Part shown: one piece after another, positions 46,942 through 59,327 of the stretch
Layout of the letters: each line of letters opens with the position of its first letter
Numbering within the stretch: position 1 is the stretch's first letter
Assembly (NCBI RefSeq): GCF_020520425.1
Contig: NC_079491.1
Coordinates: 45,374,027 to 45,438,026, forward strand
Direction of reading: 5' to 3'
Length of the DNA stretch: 64,000 nucleotides
Source: Spinacia oleracea
Taxonomy: Eukaryota; Streptophyta; Magnoliopsida; Caryophyllales; Amaranthaceae
Made by a program: the position numbers and the translations under genes
The notes under the pieces: generated by a model
Database searches by the model: none
Told to the model about the DNA's origin: nothing
What the model saw: the letters and a program-made list of their open reading frames with translations, nothing else

Positions 46942-48434
46942 TTCCAAGCACACACCAAGCACACAGGTATGTACGTACCTGGTGTAAACAAACTGATGGG
47001 CCACTTTAACACTTTCAAAGGCCTCTTAAAGAGAATTCTCCGCCTAAAACAACCAACAAATATTCCCAATCAATTTCTAATCATCCGCAACCATAATAAA
47101 GCATTCTAAATACATCATAAACATATTTAGAATCTTCCCCAACATTAAAACGTGAATATTTGATTTCCTAGCATCATAATTATTGAACCAATGTTTGAAA
47201 TTCGTTGAAAACTCTTCGCAATCATCATACTTTAATTTTCAGCAATATAAACTCATTTCAAACTATTCCAAAACATAAATAACCTGTTTGAAATCATAAA
47301 AACAATAACTTTAATAATTTATAATCATACCATGATTTCAAAACTATTAAAACCTTAAAAATTCATGTTTTAATACTTAAAACCCTTATTTTAATTCAAT
47401 TATATAAATCTGAAAATTAAATTATTAATTATGCAAAGTATATAATCTGAAATTCATGACTTAATAATAAAACCATAATTAAATTCAAGAAACATGAATT
47501 AAATTAATAAAACGTAATTGAAACATAATTAATAAAACATAATTAGCACATAATTTAGTTTAGGGTTTGAGAATTAACCAAAAAGAAGAAGAGAGTGGCT
47601 GGCCGGCGGAGCACAGGCGGCGCGGCACGAGGCAGTGGTCGCGGGGAACAGTGACACGACTGGAGGTGGTGATTGCGGTGGTTTCGGTCGTGCTTGGTGG
47701 CTGTTGTGAGAATAAAGAAACAAGAAAAGACGGGGAAGAGCGCTGGCCAGTAGGGCTGCAACGACGGCCGACGGGCTTGCGTCGCGGCAAGGGACGGCGC
47801 AACAACAGTGATTAATTGGCGGCGGTGGTTGCGTGCGCTGGCGGTGGTTGTGCACAAAACAGAGCACAAGTGAGGGGGAAGACAAAGAACAACAAGAGAG
47901 AGAAAGGAAAAACGAAAGAGAAGAGGAGGAAGGAGAAGGAGAGAACGAAGGAGTTACCGGCGGTATGGATCGCCGGTGGCTGGTGGCGGCGGGGCTGGGC
48001 AGCAGCAGCCAGGGAAGCAATGTCGAAGAGAAGGAGGAGGGTTTGAGAAAGCTTCACGTGAACTTGGAGTGGAGAAGGGGTTTTGTTTTTTTGTTTTTGG
48101 TTTTTACGTGCAATTGAAAGGAGTAAAGAGCTTTGGGCTTTATCATTTGGGCTTCACCCAATTGGGCTAGAATTAGCATTTAGTCTTAGTATTTACATTC
48201 AACACCGCTTATGATTGTTTTCTAAATTCGATCGTGTTTTCGTAATTCAAATTCTTTTCAACATCGAATTCTTAAATTATTTTAATTTCATAAATCGTTG
48301 AAATATTTAAAGCGTATAAAAATAAATATTCGTTAATTACATATTTATTTCTAAAATTCGTAAATTCTATTTAAATATAATTAACTATACGTTAAAATAT
48401 ATAAATAATGTTTCTAAATTTACGGGGGATTACA

Positions 48435-48452
48435 ATCACCCCTCTTAAAAGA
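48435..48452 (-). other. Polypurine tract next to the 3' LTR
   Basis: On the minus strand the text reads TTTTAAGAGGGGTGAT directly before the LTR start. A polypurine run at this position primes plus-strand DNA synthesis and fixes the LTR as the 3' one. Confidence 0.75.
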
Positions 48453-48799
48453 AGTTTCGTCCCGAAACTTGACACGAGAACTCACACATCTTTCAAAAGT
48501 CTTTAACTTATTCTTACTGGAGAAACACTTGTGCAACTCATGTGCACGCTTTTGTCAACTTAAAGTTGCCTGTGTTACTCATGAACACCTTTTTCTTATG
48601 CGGTGAATCTATTTACTCGCATCAACATTCATAAGTTGCTAAAAATGGGCATAAAATGCATACAATTGCTATAAAAAATAGGTTAAAAGCGCGAATTTCT
48701 ATCGCATTCTACCCCTCTTAAAGAAAACGAGTTACGCCCTCGTAACTCATCTCAGGGAATAATTTTGGATATTTCTCCTTCAACGAATCATGTCCCCAA

Positions 48800-49080
48800 T
48801 GCTATATTTCCACTAAAATTGTAGCAAGTGGGATTTCTACCCTTCTTTCCACACAATGCCTCAACAGGTGCCACCCTAAAGCTCGCATAGTAACTATTGT
48901 TGAAAGGAGTTCAATCGACTCTAGGTGGTTTTCCCAACTACCCTTGAAGTCAATAACACAGGCTCTCAACATATATTCCGTTAGTAATCTCAGTTTGTCC
49001 ATCGATCGCAGGGTGGAAAGCAGTACTCATTTTCAATGTCGTCCCCAAGATTCACTAGACCTTTTTGCCATGGTTTCAGA
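48800..49080 (-). pseudogene. Integrase C-terminal remnant of gypsy copy 2
   Basis: Minus-strand reading shows LVNLG, FPPCDRW and, in a shifted frame, YMLRACVIDFKGSWENHLES, matching the end of the plant gypsy integrase core and the region after it. The upstream catalytic region is missing. Confidence 0.7.
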
Positions 49081-49320
49081 CTTTTATGGTAAGGATCTCA
49101 AATGTTGCCCCATAAAGATAATGTCACCAAATCATTCAAAGTGAACACGTACAATAACAGCTAACTCTAGGTCATGGGTAGGGTAATTGATTTCATAAGG
49201 TTTCAATTGTCGCGACGACAGGTGCGGAGGTCAAACGCTCTTTTAAAATCTAGAAAGCTTTCTCGCATTTCTCACTCCACTCGAATTTCGATTCCTCTTT
49301 CAACAAGTTGGTCAATGGTT
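49081..49320 (-). pseudogene. RNase H remnant of gypsy copy 2
   Basis: Reads FEWSEKCEKAF, then ILKERLTSAPV and, after a stop, PTHDLELAVIV in another frame, the RNase H region following RT. It runs directly into integrase sequence. Confidence 0.7.
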
Positions 49321-49779
49321 TTGCTCTCTTCGAAAAGTCTTTCTCAACCTCCTATCACAGTCAAACAGGCCTAGGAAACTTCAGATATCAGACACGTTCT
49401 TTGGAGTAGGTCACTCGCTCACAGCTTGAATCTTAGCAGGATCTACAGAGACTCCTTCTGCTCAACTTTTCTTTTTACCGAACCTCATCACGCCTTTCAT
49501 GCATGCATAACTTTTGGTCTTAACTCTTAGCTCTTTCATTAATTCATATAATTCCTCCCATCTTTTCAAGACAACAATGATGTCTAACGATCCTGGACCA
49601 CTCGAATCTTCTCTTAAATCTATTCCTTTACGTAACGTAGTTTTCAATCAATTTAGTCCTCCACTTTTCCTTCGGTGTCACTTATACACACATGACTTCA
49701 CGATTTGTATACTTCATTTAATAAATAACAAGATTCTTTCTAAGCGTCTCCAAAATAATCCTCAAGTGTTTGTCATGCT

Positions 49780-50500
49780 CCATTTCATTCCTTGAATAAA
49801 TCAGGATATTGTCAATAACATAATAACGAACTTAATTCGGAATTCGTGGAAAATCCTATTCATCAAATCCATAATTATGGCAGGTGCATTGGTTAACCCA
49901 AAAGACATTATTCTAAACCCATAATGACAATAAGGAGTCCTAATGAAGTCCTAGGCCCTTATCAGCTATTCTCAATTGGTGATACTTTGGTGATATATTC
50001 GAACACAAATCAATCTTTGAGAACACACTCTCGCCATTCAATTGGTCAAATAGGTCATCTATCATAGGCAAAGGGTATTTGTTCTTGATGGTGTTTAGTT
50101 CCCTAAAATCGATGCATAATTCCTTACTCTTATCTTTCTCCTTAATAAACAACACATGATCTCCCTACGGTGATGCACTAGGCCAAATATACCCCTTAAC
50201 GAAACAACTCTTGCAACTATGTCTTAATTCGCTCATTTCCGGAGGTGTCATTCTATATGGTGCTTTAGATATAAGTGTCGTTCCATGAATTAAGTCTATA
50301 ATGAACTCAAAGGCTCTAATGGATAACATACTTGCAATTTCGCTCGGAAGCACATCAATGAATCCACTCACAATGGCAAACATCCTCGATTTTCACTACA
50401 CTTATTTACTCACCTCTAACACACTACAGAAAAATAGTTCACACTCCCTATTCATCAATTTCCTCACTCGCATTACAGAAATAACTAAAGGTTTTTGGAC
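49780..50500 (-). pseudogene. Reverse transcriptase remnant of gypsy copy 2
   Basis: Contains FIDVLPSEIASM, RAFEFIIDLIHGTTLISKAP, then [20 protein letters not shown] and [15 protein letters not shown], classic gypsy RT blocks. Further on, [11 protein letters not shown] and a damaged catalytic box (VIDN in place of YxDD) appear. At least three frame changes. Confidence 0.85.
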
Positions 50501-50599
50501 TTCTCAAAACATCTACACGAGTTCAACCTTCCAATAGGGTTCCTTAAACTTACTTTCTGAATTTCACAGTCTACCTTAGCCTTGCACAAGCTTAGCCAG

Positions 50600-50910
50600 T
50601 CCATCCCAGGAATTACATCTAGGTCCCTCAGATTAAACCTTATCAAATCAGAAGGAAAACGCAATCTTTTATCTTCAAAGGAAAGTTCTTAAACAACTTG
50701 GTACACCTTAAGGTTACACCAGTAGGTACTAAAAGGTAAATCAATCACCTCAAAATCTACTAAATTCAGACTCTTAACAACAGATGACGTAACAAAAGAA
50801 TAAGTTACTCCCAAATCAACCAACGTTTCAACTAGCACAAAGTTAATAGGAAAAGTACCATGAACTACGTCTGCAGAATGTTCAGCTTCATTCCTACTCA
50901 TCACGAACAG
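50600..50910 (-). pseudogene. Aspartic protease remnant of gypsy copy 2
   Basis: The frame from 50904 reads GTFPINFVLVETLVDLGVTY and SFVTSSVVKSLNL. The usual LIDSGATHSF-type active site is changed to LVDLGVTYSF, losing the DSG/DTG triad, so it would be inactive. Confidence 0.75.
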
Positions 50911-50985
50911 TTTGCCCGGAGCCTTATTATGGTTGTTGTTATCATTTGCAGGCTTATTATAGTTCTCTTGATTGTTTTGTGCCCC

Positions 50986-51948
50986 TCAAGGCTTTGAATT
51001 TTGACCTCCGGACTGGTTAAACCTCACTTGATTTCCACTTCCATTACCATTTTGTTCCTTTTTCTGCTTAGTGAAACACTCATATTTCCTGTGGCCCATT
51101 TTCTGACAGTAGTTACAGGTCACTAAGTCTCCTTTGCAATTCCTACCAGGGTGATTGTTACTGCACATCTTGCAATGATGCACTCTCTCAAATCGGTTTG
51201 TATTGTTGTGGTGCCCCTGATTGTTTCCTCCTTGGAAATTTCCATTTCCATTTCCGTTTCTATTCCTTTTAAAGTTCTCTTGGTTACCCCAACATTAAAT
51301 CTTTTCTCTTTTCCCCAATTACCACAGTTTTCTTGTCCCTTCTGAACTGCAGACCATAAATATGAGCAGCTCTCCCATACACTGTGTCTAAGGATGTAAA
51401 AGTTTCCCCACCTAATCCTAGTTGAATCTCATCAGTCAACCCTTGCTCAAACCTTTGAGCTTTTAGTTCCTCCGTGGCTACAACCTCAGGTGCAAACCTC
51501 GATAGTGTTATAAATTTACTGTAATATTCTACAAAAGTCATACTCCCCATTCTAAGGTTTATAAATTCTTGGGCTTTCTGTTTTCTCATAAAAGGAGGAT
51601 AAAGCTTTCCCCTCAAAGCAGTAACGAAGGAATCCCAATTAAATTCTTCAGCATCCCTAAGTCTAACCCCATTTCCCTTCCACCACAGATCGACCTCATC
51701 CTTTGATATATGACAGCTTGACCTACTCTCATACTTCCAGGGCAACTCACAGCCTCAAACAGTTTCTCAAACTCCATAATCCAGTTTTCCAGGAAGGTAG
51801 AATCTGATTGACCCTTGAAATACGGTGGCTTAACCTTAGAAAGTCTTTCAAACATTTCCCCTGCAGAATCGGGGCGTTCAGTTCTTTCCTAGGTCAGTTT
51901 TTCTGCCAAGAGTTGAATAGCGGCAGCTAGGTCGTTGTTGTTGGTCAT
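50986..51948 (-). pseudogene. gag with two zinc knuckles, gypsy copy 2
   Basis: Starts at ATG 51948. The gag core reads MFERLSKVKPPYFKGQSDST, then (after a frameshift near 51720) DEVDLWWKGNG, WDSFVTALRGKLYP and FINLRMGSMTFVEYYSKF. Two C-x2-C-x4-H-x4-C knuckles, CKMCSNNHPGRNC and CNYCQKMGHRKYEC, lie at 51060-51183. An early TAG near codon 24 and the frameshift inactivate it. Better preserved than in copy 1. Confidence 0.88.
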
Positions 51949-53423
51949 TCTAGAACGTGACCTGAAATTAATATACTCTGTCTTAGATTCTAAACGATAC
52001 TTACACGTCATTCTATACCAAGCAATATTTTATTTGACAATAGAGATCGCCTCAATAAACAATATTCACATAAAATCATTTACGAAGGTGCAACCATCAT
52101 TTACGAAGGTGCAATAATCATTGCAAAATAATCCTCCTCGATCATTCGTGAACGACATTCACATAAAGGACATCCGATCGAGGGAAAACAAATCAAATTC
52201 AATCATCACAAATAATAATAATAAAAGAAATTATTACTCTTCGGGTGCCCAAACTAAATCATTGACCACTGGGATAATTAAATATTTAACTTTAATTCCT
52301 CAAAAGAAACTTTTATTCCTCAAAAGAATATTAATAACAATTTCTAAACCATAATAACGTACTTGTCCCAAAATAAAATAAAAGCGCTATGCAATAAATT
52401 TAAACTACCTTTGGGCGACTTGTCCCACATTATTCCCAACATAAATAAATAATGAAACAATCTTAGAGGGAAACATTATCAATCTTGTTCTTTGATTCCT
52501 TATAGCTTTCTGGAGTAAAGGACTCGTATTTAAACTCATCCTCATCCTCGGTATTAAAATATAGTTTTCTCTGCTTTGTGGATCTTCGTAGTCTTTGAGA
52601 CTAAGGTCATCCTCCTCTAGCTCAGTATCACTACATTATAAATATCAACTCTAGTATGCCCTCTAGCACGGTCAAACTCACGAAGGGCTTCCTCATCCCT
52701 ATCAGGCTCTCCTATTCTTAATATATGACGCATACTGCGTTCAAAGCTGGTGTAACTATTAATGTCAGACTCATAATCCATTTCATTCTCATGATCACTT
52801 AGTACAATTGGGTTGCTCTTGAATCCTAGCAAGATATTCACATCTAAACAACACTTTCTTCACAAAAATATCAGTGGTCTCTATATCGATCTTTCTAGAG
52901 AGATCCTATGTTGGTGTACTTGGAAAAAATTATTTTATTCCTGAAATAAACAATTTCAGGTCTCACTAATCACTTCCCAACCAAATCATAATCAAAATTC
53001 GATAACACAATAAGTTTGGTGGAAGCAAACAATTTCTATTATGTACATATAATTGCAACATTTAAAAAATAAACACATGCACGTACATAACAATTAATTT
53101 CTTATGCTGCCATTAACTAGATACTAATGCACATGTAATTCTATCTTATATGCCCTTCTTATACTACCCATCTCTCGTAAACTAAAACATTGAAGTAATT
53201 TAAATAATAAAATAAAACGAGAATAATGATAAGAAAATAAGAAAATCAAATAATAAATAAACAAAAATATAAATTTAATAAAATAAAATAAATTAAGAAA
53301 ATTCGTAGCAAATAAAATCGTAAATGAAGTTATTAATTCGAAAAAAGAATTTATATTTCCTAAAACAAATACTTATAACCTCTTAAAGCAACTAAAAATT
53401 TCGAACTTCTTTAAAAAAAATTG
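51949..53423 (-). other. Leader and extra acidic frame of gypsy copy 2
   Basis: Homologous to 26140-28160 of copy 1. A 74-codon frame at 52841-52617 is rich in Asp/Glu and sits where copy 1 has its pre-gag frame. The segment at 52900-52990 matches the splice-acceptor-like region of copy 1. Homology stops at about 53420. Confidence 0.6.
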
Positions 53424-54357
53424 TGTGAGGGGGTCGAAAAAGCACGAGGCTAATGCGTGACCTTGTCCCTCGTGGGTGTGACGTTTCTTTTTTGTCAAAT
53501 CAAGTGTAATTGGATTTCCTGTGAGTTTACACCCAATTGACTAGTAATATAGGAGTCGCCATTCAGTTTTTAACGACAATGAGAAAAACTGACAAAACCC
53601 GGTTATCGTGACATAAAGGGAGTGCAATTATGTTTGACCACGACGGCCGTAGGTTCCCTTGTGATCCCTGGTGTGGGGATCTCTCAACATACACCCGCAA
53701 GGTAGAGATTGAGGGTTCGGGGGACTGTAACTACCGAGAGGAGTACTCGCTCTTCGATAACTCCAGAGGCAGGATATCCTTAGCTCAGCATAACTAATTG
53801 AAGGGACATGCGTTAACTATTAAACTAATCTGAATTGATTTTAACAATATGCAACATATAGTACTAGATTGAGCGCGATTATCTTGTTTAGATTGATTTA
53901 AGGGACCTAGCATGATAATCCAATTTCCCAACATATTATCTTTATTAGGCGTGATAGAACAATCAGATTTAATTAGTTTAACAGTTCATAAAAGGGCGAG
54001 GAAAGCAATTAAACCATGGAAAAGGGACACATTACGACGCACCCTTGAGAGGTGCGTCACGGTTCTCAGAAAACTAACCACTTTGACTTTGCTATTTCTC
54101 CTTTTATTTAACGAATCTCAAATTATGGGACATGATACGATCTGTTCGATGTTTGGATCGATTGCGACAGAACGCGTGATCAGTTTTGCAGCGTGAGGCT
54201 TAGGCTTAGGGGTTTAGAGTCAATACTCAGAATAATAATTGTGTGTTGTTGTTTTCACGTCGAACTTAGGGCCCTATTGATAGAAAAGAGTTCGTGGAAA
54301 GATAGAATTGTAGAACTCTAATCCACGAGGAATTAGGAAAGAACACGTCCCAGGTAA

Positions 54358-54425
54358 CTTCAGCGCCCAAGGCTGGGCACCGAAGATTTCGGCGCCCAGA
54401 GCCAGGCGTTGAAAATAGGGTCTGG
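54358..54425. repeat. CGCCCAG double-hairpin module 1
   Basis: Two adjacent inverted repeats: CAGCGCCCAAGGCTGGGCAC, then GGCGCCCAGAGCCAGGCGTT. The arms are imperfect. Member of a family of five in this region. Confidence 0.65.
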
Positions 54426-55340
54426 GCCGTTTCTTTGTCAGATTAGGATTCTTAAAATCCGGAGTGTATGAGACTTTAATCGAGTCTTTTAGTGCGTATT
54501 AATTTTATGATGGAATGAATCTAGGCTTTAATCGAGTCTCTCGCAATTTCTATCTCATTTAGGATTTATGTTGGAGTGCAACACCTAATTCTGACAGGTT
54601 TCTATCTTTTATGACTTGCCACTTTTAACAACTACCCATTACGTCAGTTACCATTTTTAGCAGGTTTCCATAAATAGCAGGTTTCTATAAATAGCAGGTT
54701 TCGGGTGAAATAAAAAGGGGAATTGAGATTCGTTATTTTATAGGAGATGCGTTGTCAAGTGGAGATTTATGTTCTCATTATCGAACCTTCCCTTTCGGGA
54801 ATGGGGACAAAAGTAGGTGTCTACAGTTAGCCCCCACTTTGACTGAGTCTTGGAGTAAGACGATGGTCAAAGTATTAGACGGAGTGCGTCACACAAGCCA
54901 TGGTGACCTGCTTTTGCGAGGGTCTCACGAGCCCCCGAGTGATAACATTTGACTTAAGGGTCATCACTTGAAGTGTCGACATATCCCTTACGTGTCATTG
55001 GGATTTGTCAACGGATAGTATAGAAACCCCCTCACTTTGTCATTGGAAGTATCTAAAGAGACGTAGAAACTCCCTCACTTTGTCATTGGGAGTAGCTACA
55101 GATGTTTTCGAAATTAAAGCTATAAAGTGTAATTGGGCCTGGCCAAGCCCAACCACGAGGTAAAAATATTTTTAAAGATTCTCATTTTCAGGGCTAGCTA
55201 AACGAGAAAACCCCTTGTTTTTATGGGACGTAAATCGAAGGAAAATCCAGCACATCGTTCTTTTTTGGAAAAACAGAAAACCAATCCTTTAATTTTTGGA
55301 AAAAGGGAAAACCGAAAAAAAGTTATCGCTGCAGCGACTA

Positions 55341-55910
55341 AGGACCTGCGCGGTTAGTGACGCAGACCCCGCCGGCTAAAGATGGCGAGCCTGTCCGCTA
55401 AGGGTGGACACCCCGTCCGATAGAAGTGGACGAATCTGTTTTTGAAGTTTGAAAATAAGGACCTACGCGGTTTGTGACGTAGACCCCGCCGGCTGAAGAT
55501 GGCGAACCTGTCCGCTAAGGGTGGACACCCCGTCCGATAGAAGTGGACGAATCTGTTTTTGAAATTGAAAATAAGGACCTACGCGGTTTGTGACGTAGAC
55601 CCCGCCGGCTGAAGATGGTGAACCTGTCCGCTAAGGGTGGACACCCCGTCCGATAGAAGTGGACGAATCTATTTTGAAATTTGTTTGTGCTTTTTGAAAA
55701 TAAGGACCTACGTGGTTTGTGACGTAGACCCAGCCGGCTGAAGATGGCGAGCCTGTTTTTGTTGTTTTTGAAGATTTTTCGAAAACTGAGGACCTGCGCG
55801 GCTGAAGGTGGGCGAGCCCTGTCCGCTGAGGGTGGACATCCCTGAATTCGTTTTTTCAATTTGGAACTCGCGTGGTTCGTGACGCGATCTTGCCCGCTGA
55901 AGATGGGCAA
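55341..55910. repeat. Tandem repeat, about 116-bp unit, five to six copies
   Basis: Units start AGGACCTACGCGGTTTGTGA at 55341, 55458, 55574, 55703 and 55789, with a diverged one near 55863. Each contains GTGACGTAGACC, CCGGCTGAAGATGGCGA and CCGCTAAGGGTGGACA. Spacings are 117, 116, 129, 86 and about 74 bases, so the last copies are truncated. It is open in one frame on the minus strand, but only because the unit is nearly a multiple of three. Confidence 0.92.
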
Positions 55911-56252
55911 GTTCCAATTTCTTTGTTCATTGTGATTTCTTTTGAGAATTTCCTTTTATTCATTCTTGTAGGAGCGAATTCTTTCGAGGGATGCTCGGAT
56001 TTAGTTGCAACCTGAATGTGGGTTGACAACGTGTTTAGACGGACCATTGTCTTGTGGTCATCATCTTTCATGGTTTTGAGCTAGTCTTTACGGCTCAATT
56101 TTGCCACTACCAGGGTCCTTGATTAGGGGACTATGTATAAGTATCAACGGCGAACTTTGTCTCGAGGTTGTAATCCGGTTTTATCTTTTGAGATTATCCA
56201 AACACGGGACTTCGTACAGCGTAGTCTGGGAATATTGTTTTAACTTTGCATA

Positions 56253-57826
56253 TAGGGATGGCAATTGGGCGGTGCGGGTACGGGGGCCCCCTCCCCCGCA
56301 CCCGTACCCGCCAAAAAAATTTACACCCATCACCTACCCGCCACCCGCAGCGGGTATAATTTTTTCGTCCACACCCGTCTATGCGGGTACATTCCTATAA
56401 CCGTACCCGCTCCACCACCCACGTGGATATCCACCAACCGCTTTTACCCGCCTGTACCCGCCTCCTTAATAATATAATAAAATAATAAAAAAAATCTTGT
56501 TTATATGACATGTTTATCAATGTTCTCAAACTAACAATAAAAGTATTTTTAGAACGTTCTTAAATACCGAAAATTAATAATTTCACCATAAATTACTTAA
56601 AGAAATACACAAATCTCAATCAATACACACAACATTTGCTCCCATATACAATCTTGCATCATCTTCATCTTCGACATCGTCCTCAATATCATATATATTC
56701 ACCACCTTAACGACACCACCACCTGCAAAATTGCATAAATTTATATAATTAGAGTCTAAATTAGATTTTAATATATCATAAATTATTACTCTACGTCTGA
56801 AAATAATTTGCTAATGCAAATTGCCAAGTTGAAGCGCATCTCAGGGAGATCCTCAATTAAAACATCAAATAATAAAATAGCAAAACTATTGACTATTTAC
56901 CAGTTAATAATAATTTGCTAATGTAATTGCCCTTTTTTATTCTATTTCACACAACATTACTATTTACCAGTTACTACATCCATAATTTTCAATTCCAGAA
57001 GTATATTGTTCATCAGTACACAGTCCAAGCAGAGGAACAAACTGAGACTTCAAATATGCTTTTTAAAAATAGCTGAATAAAGAAAAGTCCTTCCATACTC
57101 CATATTCGATACCAAGTATTAAATTTCTTAGCTACTCAAGTCAAAATATAGAGAAATTTCTAAACCAAATTCTCATTATTATTCTGTTTCAAAGGATTAA
57201 ATTCCACACATAATTTCAGAATTTGAATTATTCAGTGTAATTAACAACTCCCAAAAATCACATTACTATTATAATCACCAAAAAACGAAAGAGGAATTCA
57301 AATTAATCGAATAGGAAGTAGATAAACGAATTGTAAATAAACGAATTATAGATAAACGAAGTGTAAAACTGACTTTGAGGGATGAGATGCGGCTCGCCGG
57401 CTCGATTGAAGACGGAATGAGAAGGAGGCTCGACGGAAGACGGAATGAGATGGAGGCTCGCCGACGAAGAGAAGGAGGCGCCGACTTCACTGACTAAGTT
57501 ACTAGGGTTTTCAACTTTTCATCCAAATGTGCAAATGGAGTAAATGGGCTTATTTAAAATCTGGGCTAATATATTAGTAAAATTTGTAAAAAAAATTCAA
57601 AGAATGCGGGTATAAGACATGCGGGCGGGTAGGAGGCGGGGCGGGGCGGGGCAGGCGGGTATGGAGCGGGTATGACCTAAAATCCACTACCTACCCGCTA
57701 CCCATGGCGGGTATGGATTTCATACCCACCACCCGCCTACTATCCGCCAAAGTTGTACCCATCCCCGCCCCAACTGGGGCGGGTGCGGTGCGGTATCCGC
57801 AAATTTTTACCCATCTGTCATCCCTA
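56253..57826 (-). mobile_element. Non-autonomous hAT element, 1574 bp
   Basis: Inverted ends TAGGGATGGCA and TGTCATCCCTA are flanked by a perfect 8-bp direct repeat, TTTGCATA, at 56245-56252 and 57827-57834. An 8-bp duplication with TAGGGATG-type ends marks the hAT superfamily. Both subterminal regions are very rich in GCGGGTA/TACCCGC motifs in opposite orientation, as expected for transposase-binding sites. The interior keeps a short acidic coding remnant but no transposase core. Confidence 0.9.
56626..56727 (-). pseudogene. Acidic C-terminal exon remnant in the hAT element
   Basis: On the minus strand, after TTTTGCAG (splice-acceptor-like), the text reads GGGVVKVVNIYDIEDDVEDE, then DDARLYMGANVV and a stop. 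It is probably the last exon of the autonomous parent's transposase or a captured exon. A GC-rich block at 57380-57500 (-) may be its first exon. Confidence 0.4.
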
Positions 57827-58160
57827 TTTGCATACACTCTTTTGAAATTTTTTTTTTCGAGCCCCCAAGCACTCGTGCTTGGCGGTCATACTTGTCCAAG
57901 AAGTTCCTTGGGGATACACATTTTGTAATGTCCTTGATCGTGTTTGGGATCGTGCTCGTAAGTGCGAGCGATCTTTGTAGTGGTGTGCTACTCTTGACAA
58001 AGTCGTGGGGTGCGACTTCCAGTAAAGAAATCGGCAATTTTCGAGTCGAATGGATACGGCAGGGCCCTATAGAAGTCAGGGCCCTATCGTGGACCAACGG
58101 TGTTTATTATTTCCTTATTCGTTCGCCATTTCTTAGCTTAGAACGATTGTGGGATTAATC

Positions 58161-58200
58161 TTCAACGCCCAAAGTCAGGCGTGGGATTTGGCGTCGGAGT
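58161..58200. repeat. CGCCCAG module 2 (half)
   Basis: TTCAACGCCCAAAGTCAGGCGT followed by GGCGTCGGAG; only the first hairpin is partly kept. Confidence 0.5.
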
Positions 58201-59327
58201 TGATTATTGGGCAGATTTGCCACTTTTCCGTTCGCTTATTTCACTTGGAGATTCTACGTATTCTCTTCTCTTTTGTTTTTCTTTATTTTTGGAACGTAGA
58301 ATTTTATTAGAGATCACAATGAGCTGAGTGATCGTGATGATTTCTCGAGAAGCCGTAGCCGATTGGTGGACTACGGTCTTTGTCGCTTTGGGGAGATTAT
58401 TTAAAGGAATTGTCGCTCTTAAGGCGTACAGTTATTGCAATAGTCGGGCGAGTCTATATGGCCCGAGGAACATACCTTGAGGGGTAAGACTTTGATCGCT
58501 CTTGTTGTTATTTTGAACGTATATATATATTTTTTTCTTTTGAACGTGTTCGTGAATGTTCGATACTTAGAATGTTTGTGCGAACGAGCGTTCATAGAAT
58601 GGACGTTGCGTGCGGTCCATTAATCAGTTTGCTCGAATCATTTTTTTTTTTAAATTTTTTTGGAGCAATGACTGATGTTGAATAGTTTGCTTAGAAGCTT
58701 GATAGGGTTCATGCCCATTCATGAAGTGGGCTCAAGCATCGTGCCCCTTTGATCATTCAAACATTTACTTTGAGACTTTTTTTATTTTTTTATTTTGCTA
58801 TGGTCGTTTCGTAGCTTGGAGCCCCCAAGTATGCATGTTGGGATGCTTCCTTTTGGCGTCCGATTTTTGTAGGTTCTTTCGAGAAAGATGCCTTGGGGAT
58901 CCGCTCGTGTAGGTGCGAGCTATCCCTTTCATGGTAGGTAATATTTTGCTACCTTTAATCCTTAATGTAGAAGTCGTGTGGCTTGCATTTTGAATTTGGG
59001 CGATAAGTAATCTTTGCCTCTTTTACACGTGCCCTTGGTCGTGCCTACATTAGCGCAATATGCCTTACTCTTTTTTTTTGACATGTACCGTGGGATGGTT
59101 GAACTTTATGGTGTGACGTAGGCTTGTGTGGCCTAACAGCGTGTCTTAGAACATTCCTCCAGGTGTTGGGATATCATTATCATTTTTTACATTGGAGTAC
59201 TTCGTCACGCCTCGTTCAGGTGATCGAACAAAGTGTAGCACGGCTTATTACTTCGTTCGATGCCAGGATTCATAGATGTTTCTTTCTTGTTTTTATATCT
59301 GGGCAAAATTTGAAAAGCAGAAAGATT

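Larger units (their letters stand above)
39944..48434 (-). repeat. 3' LTR of gypsy copy 2, split into three parts
   Basis: Parts are 39944-40589, 43537-44190 and 46942-48434, together about 2.78 kb, the same as the other LTRs. It begins with TGTAATCCCCC on the minus strand at 48434 and ends in TGTAACACCCC-complement at 39944. Confidence 0.9.
39944..53423 (-). mobile_element. Ty3/gypsy element copy 2, minus strand, 5' part truncated
   Basis: Reading from right to left: leader, extra acidic frame, gag, zinc knuckles, protease, RT, RNase H, integrase tail, polypurine tract, then the 3' LTR (48434 to 39944) split by two solo LTRs of the same family. Leader homology with copy 1 stops at about 53420, where Ogre-like sequence begins, so the 5' LTR is absent from the window. 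All coding parts are broken. Confidence 0.85.

Noticed and set aside
55515..55910. 131-codon minus-strand frame with repeated peptide
   Set aside because: It is the translation of the 116-bp tandem repeat, whose unit length keeps the frame open. It has no independent coding evidence.
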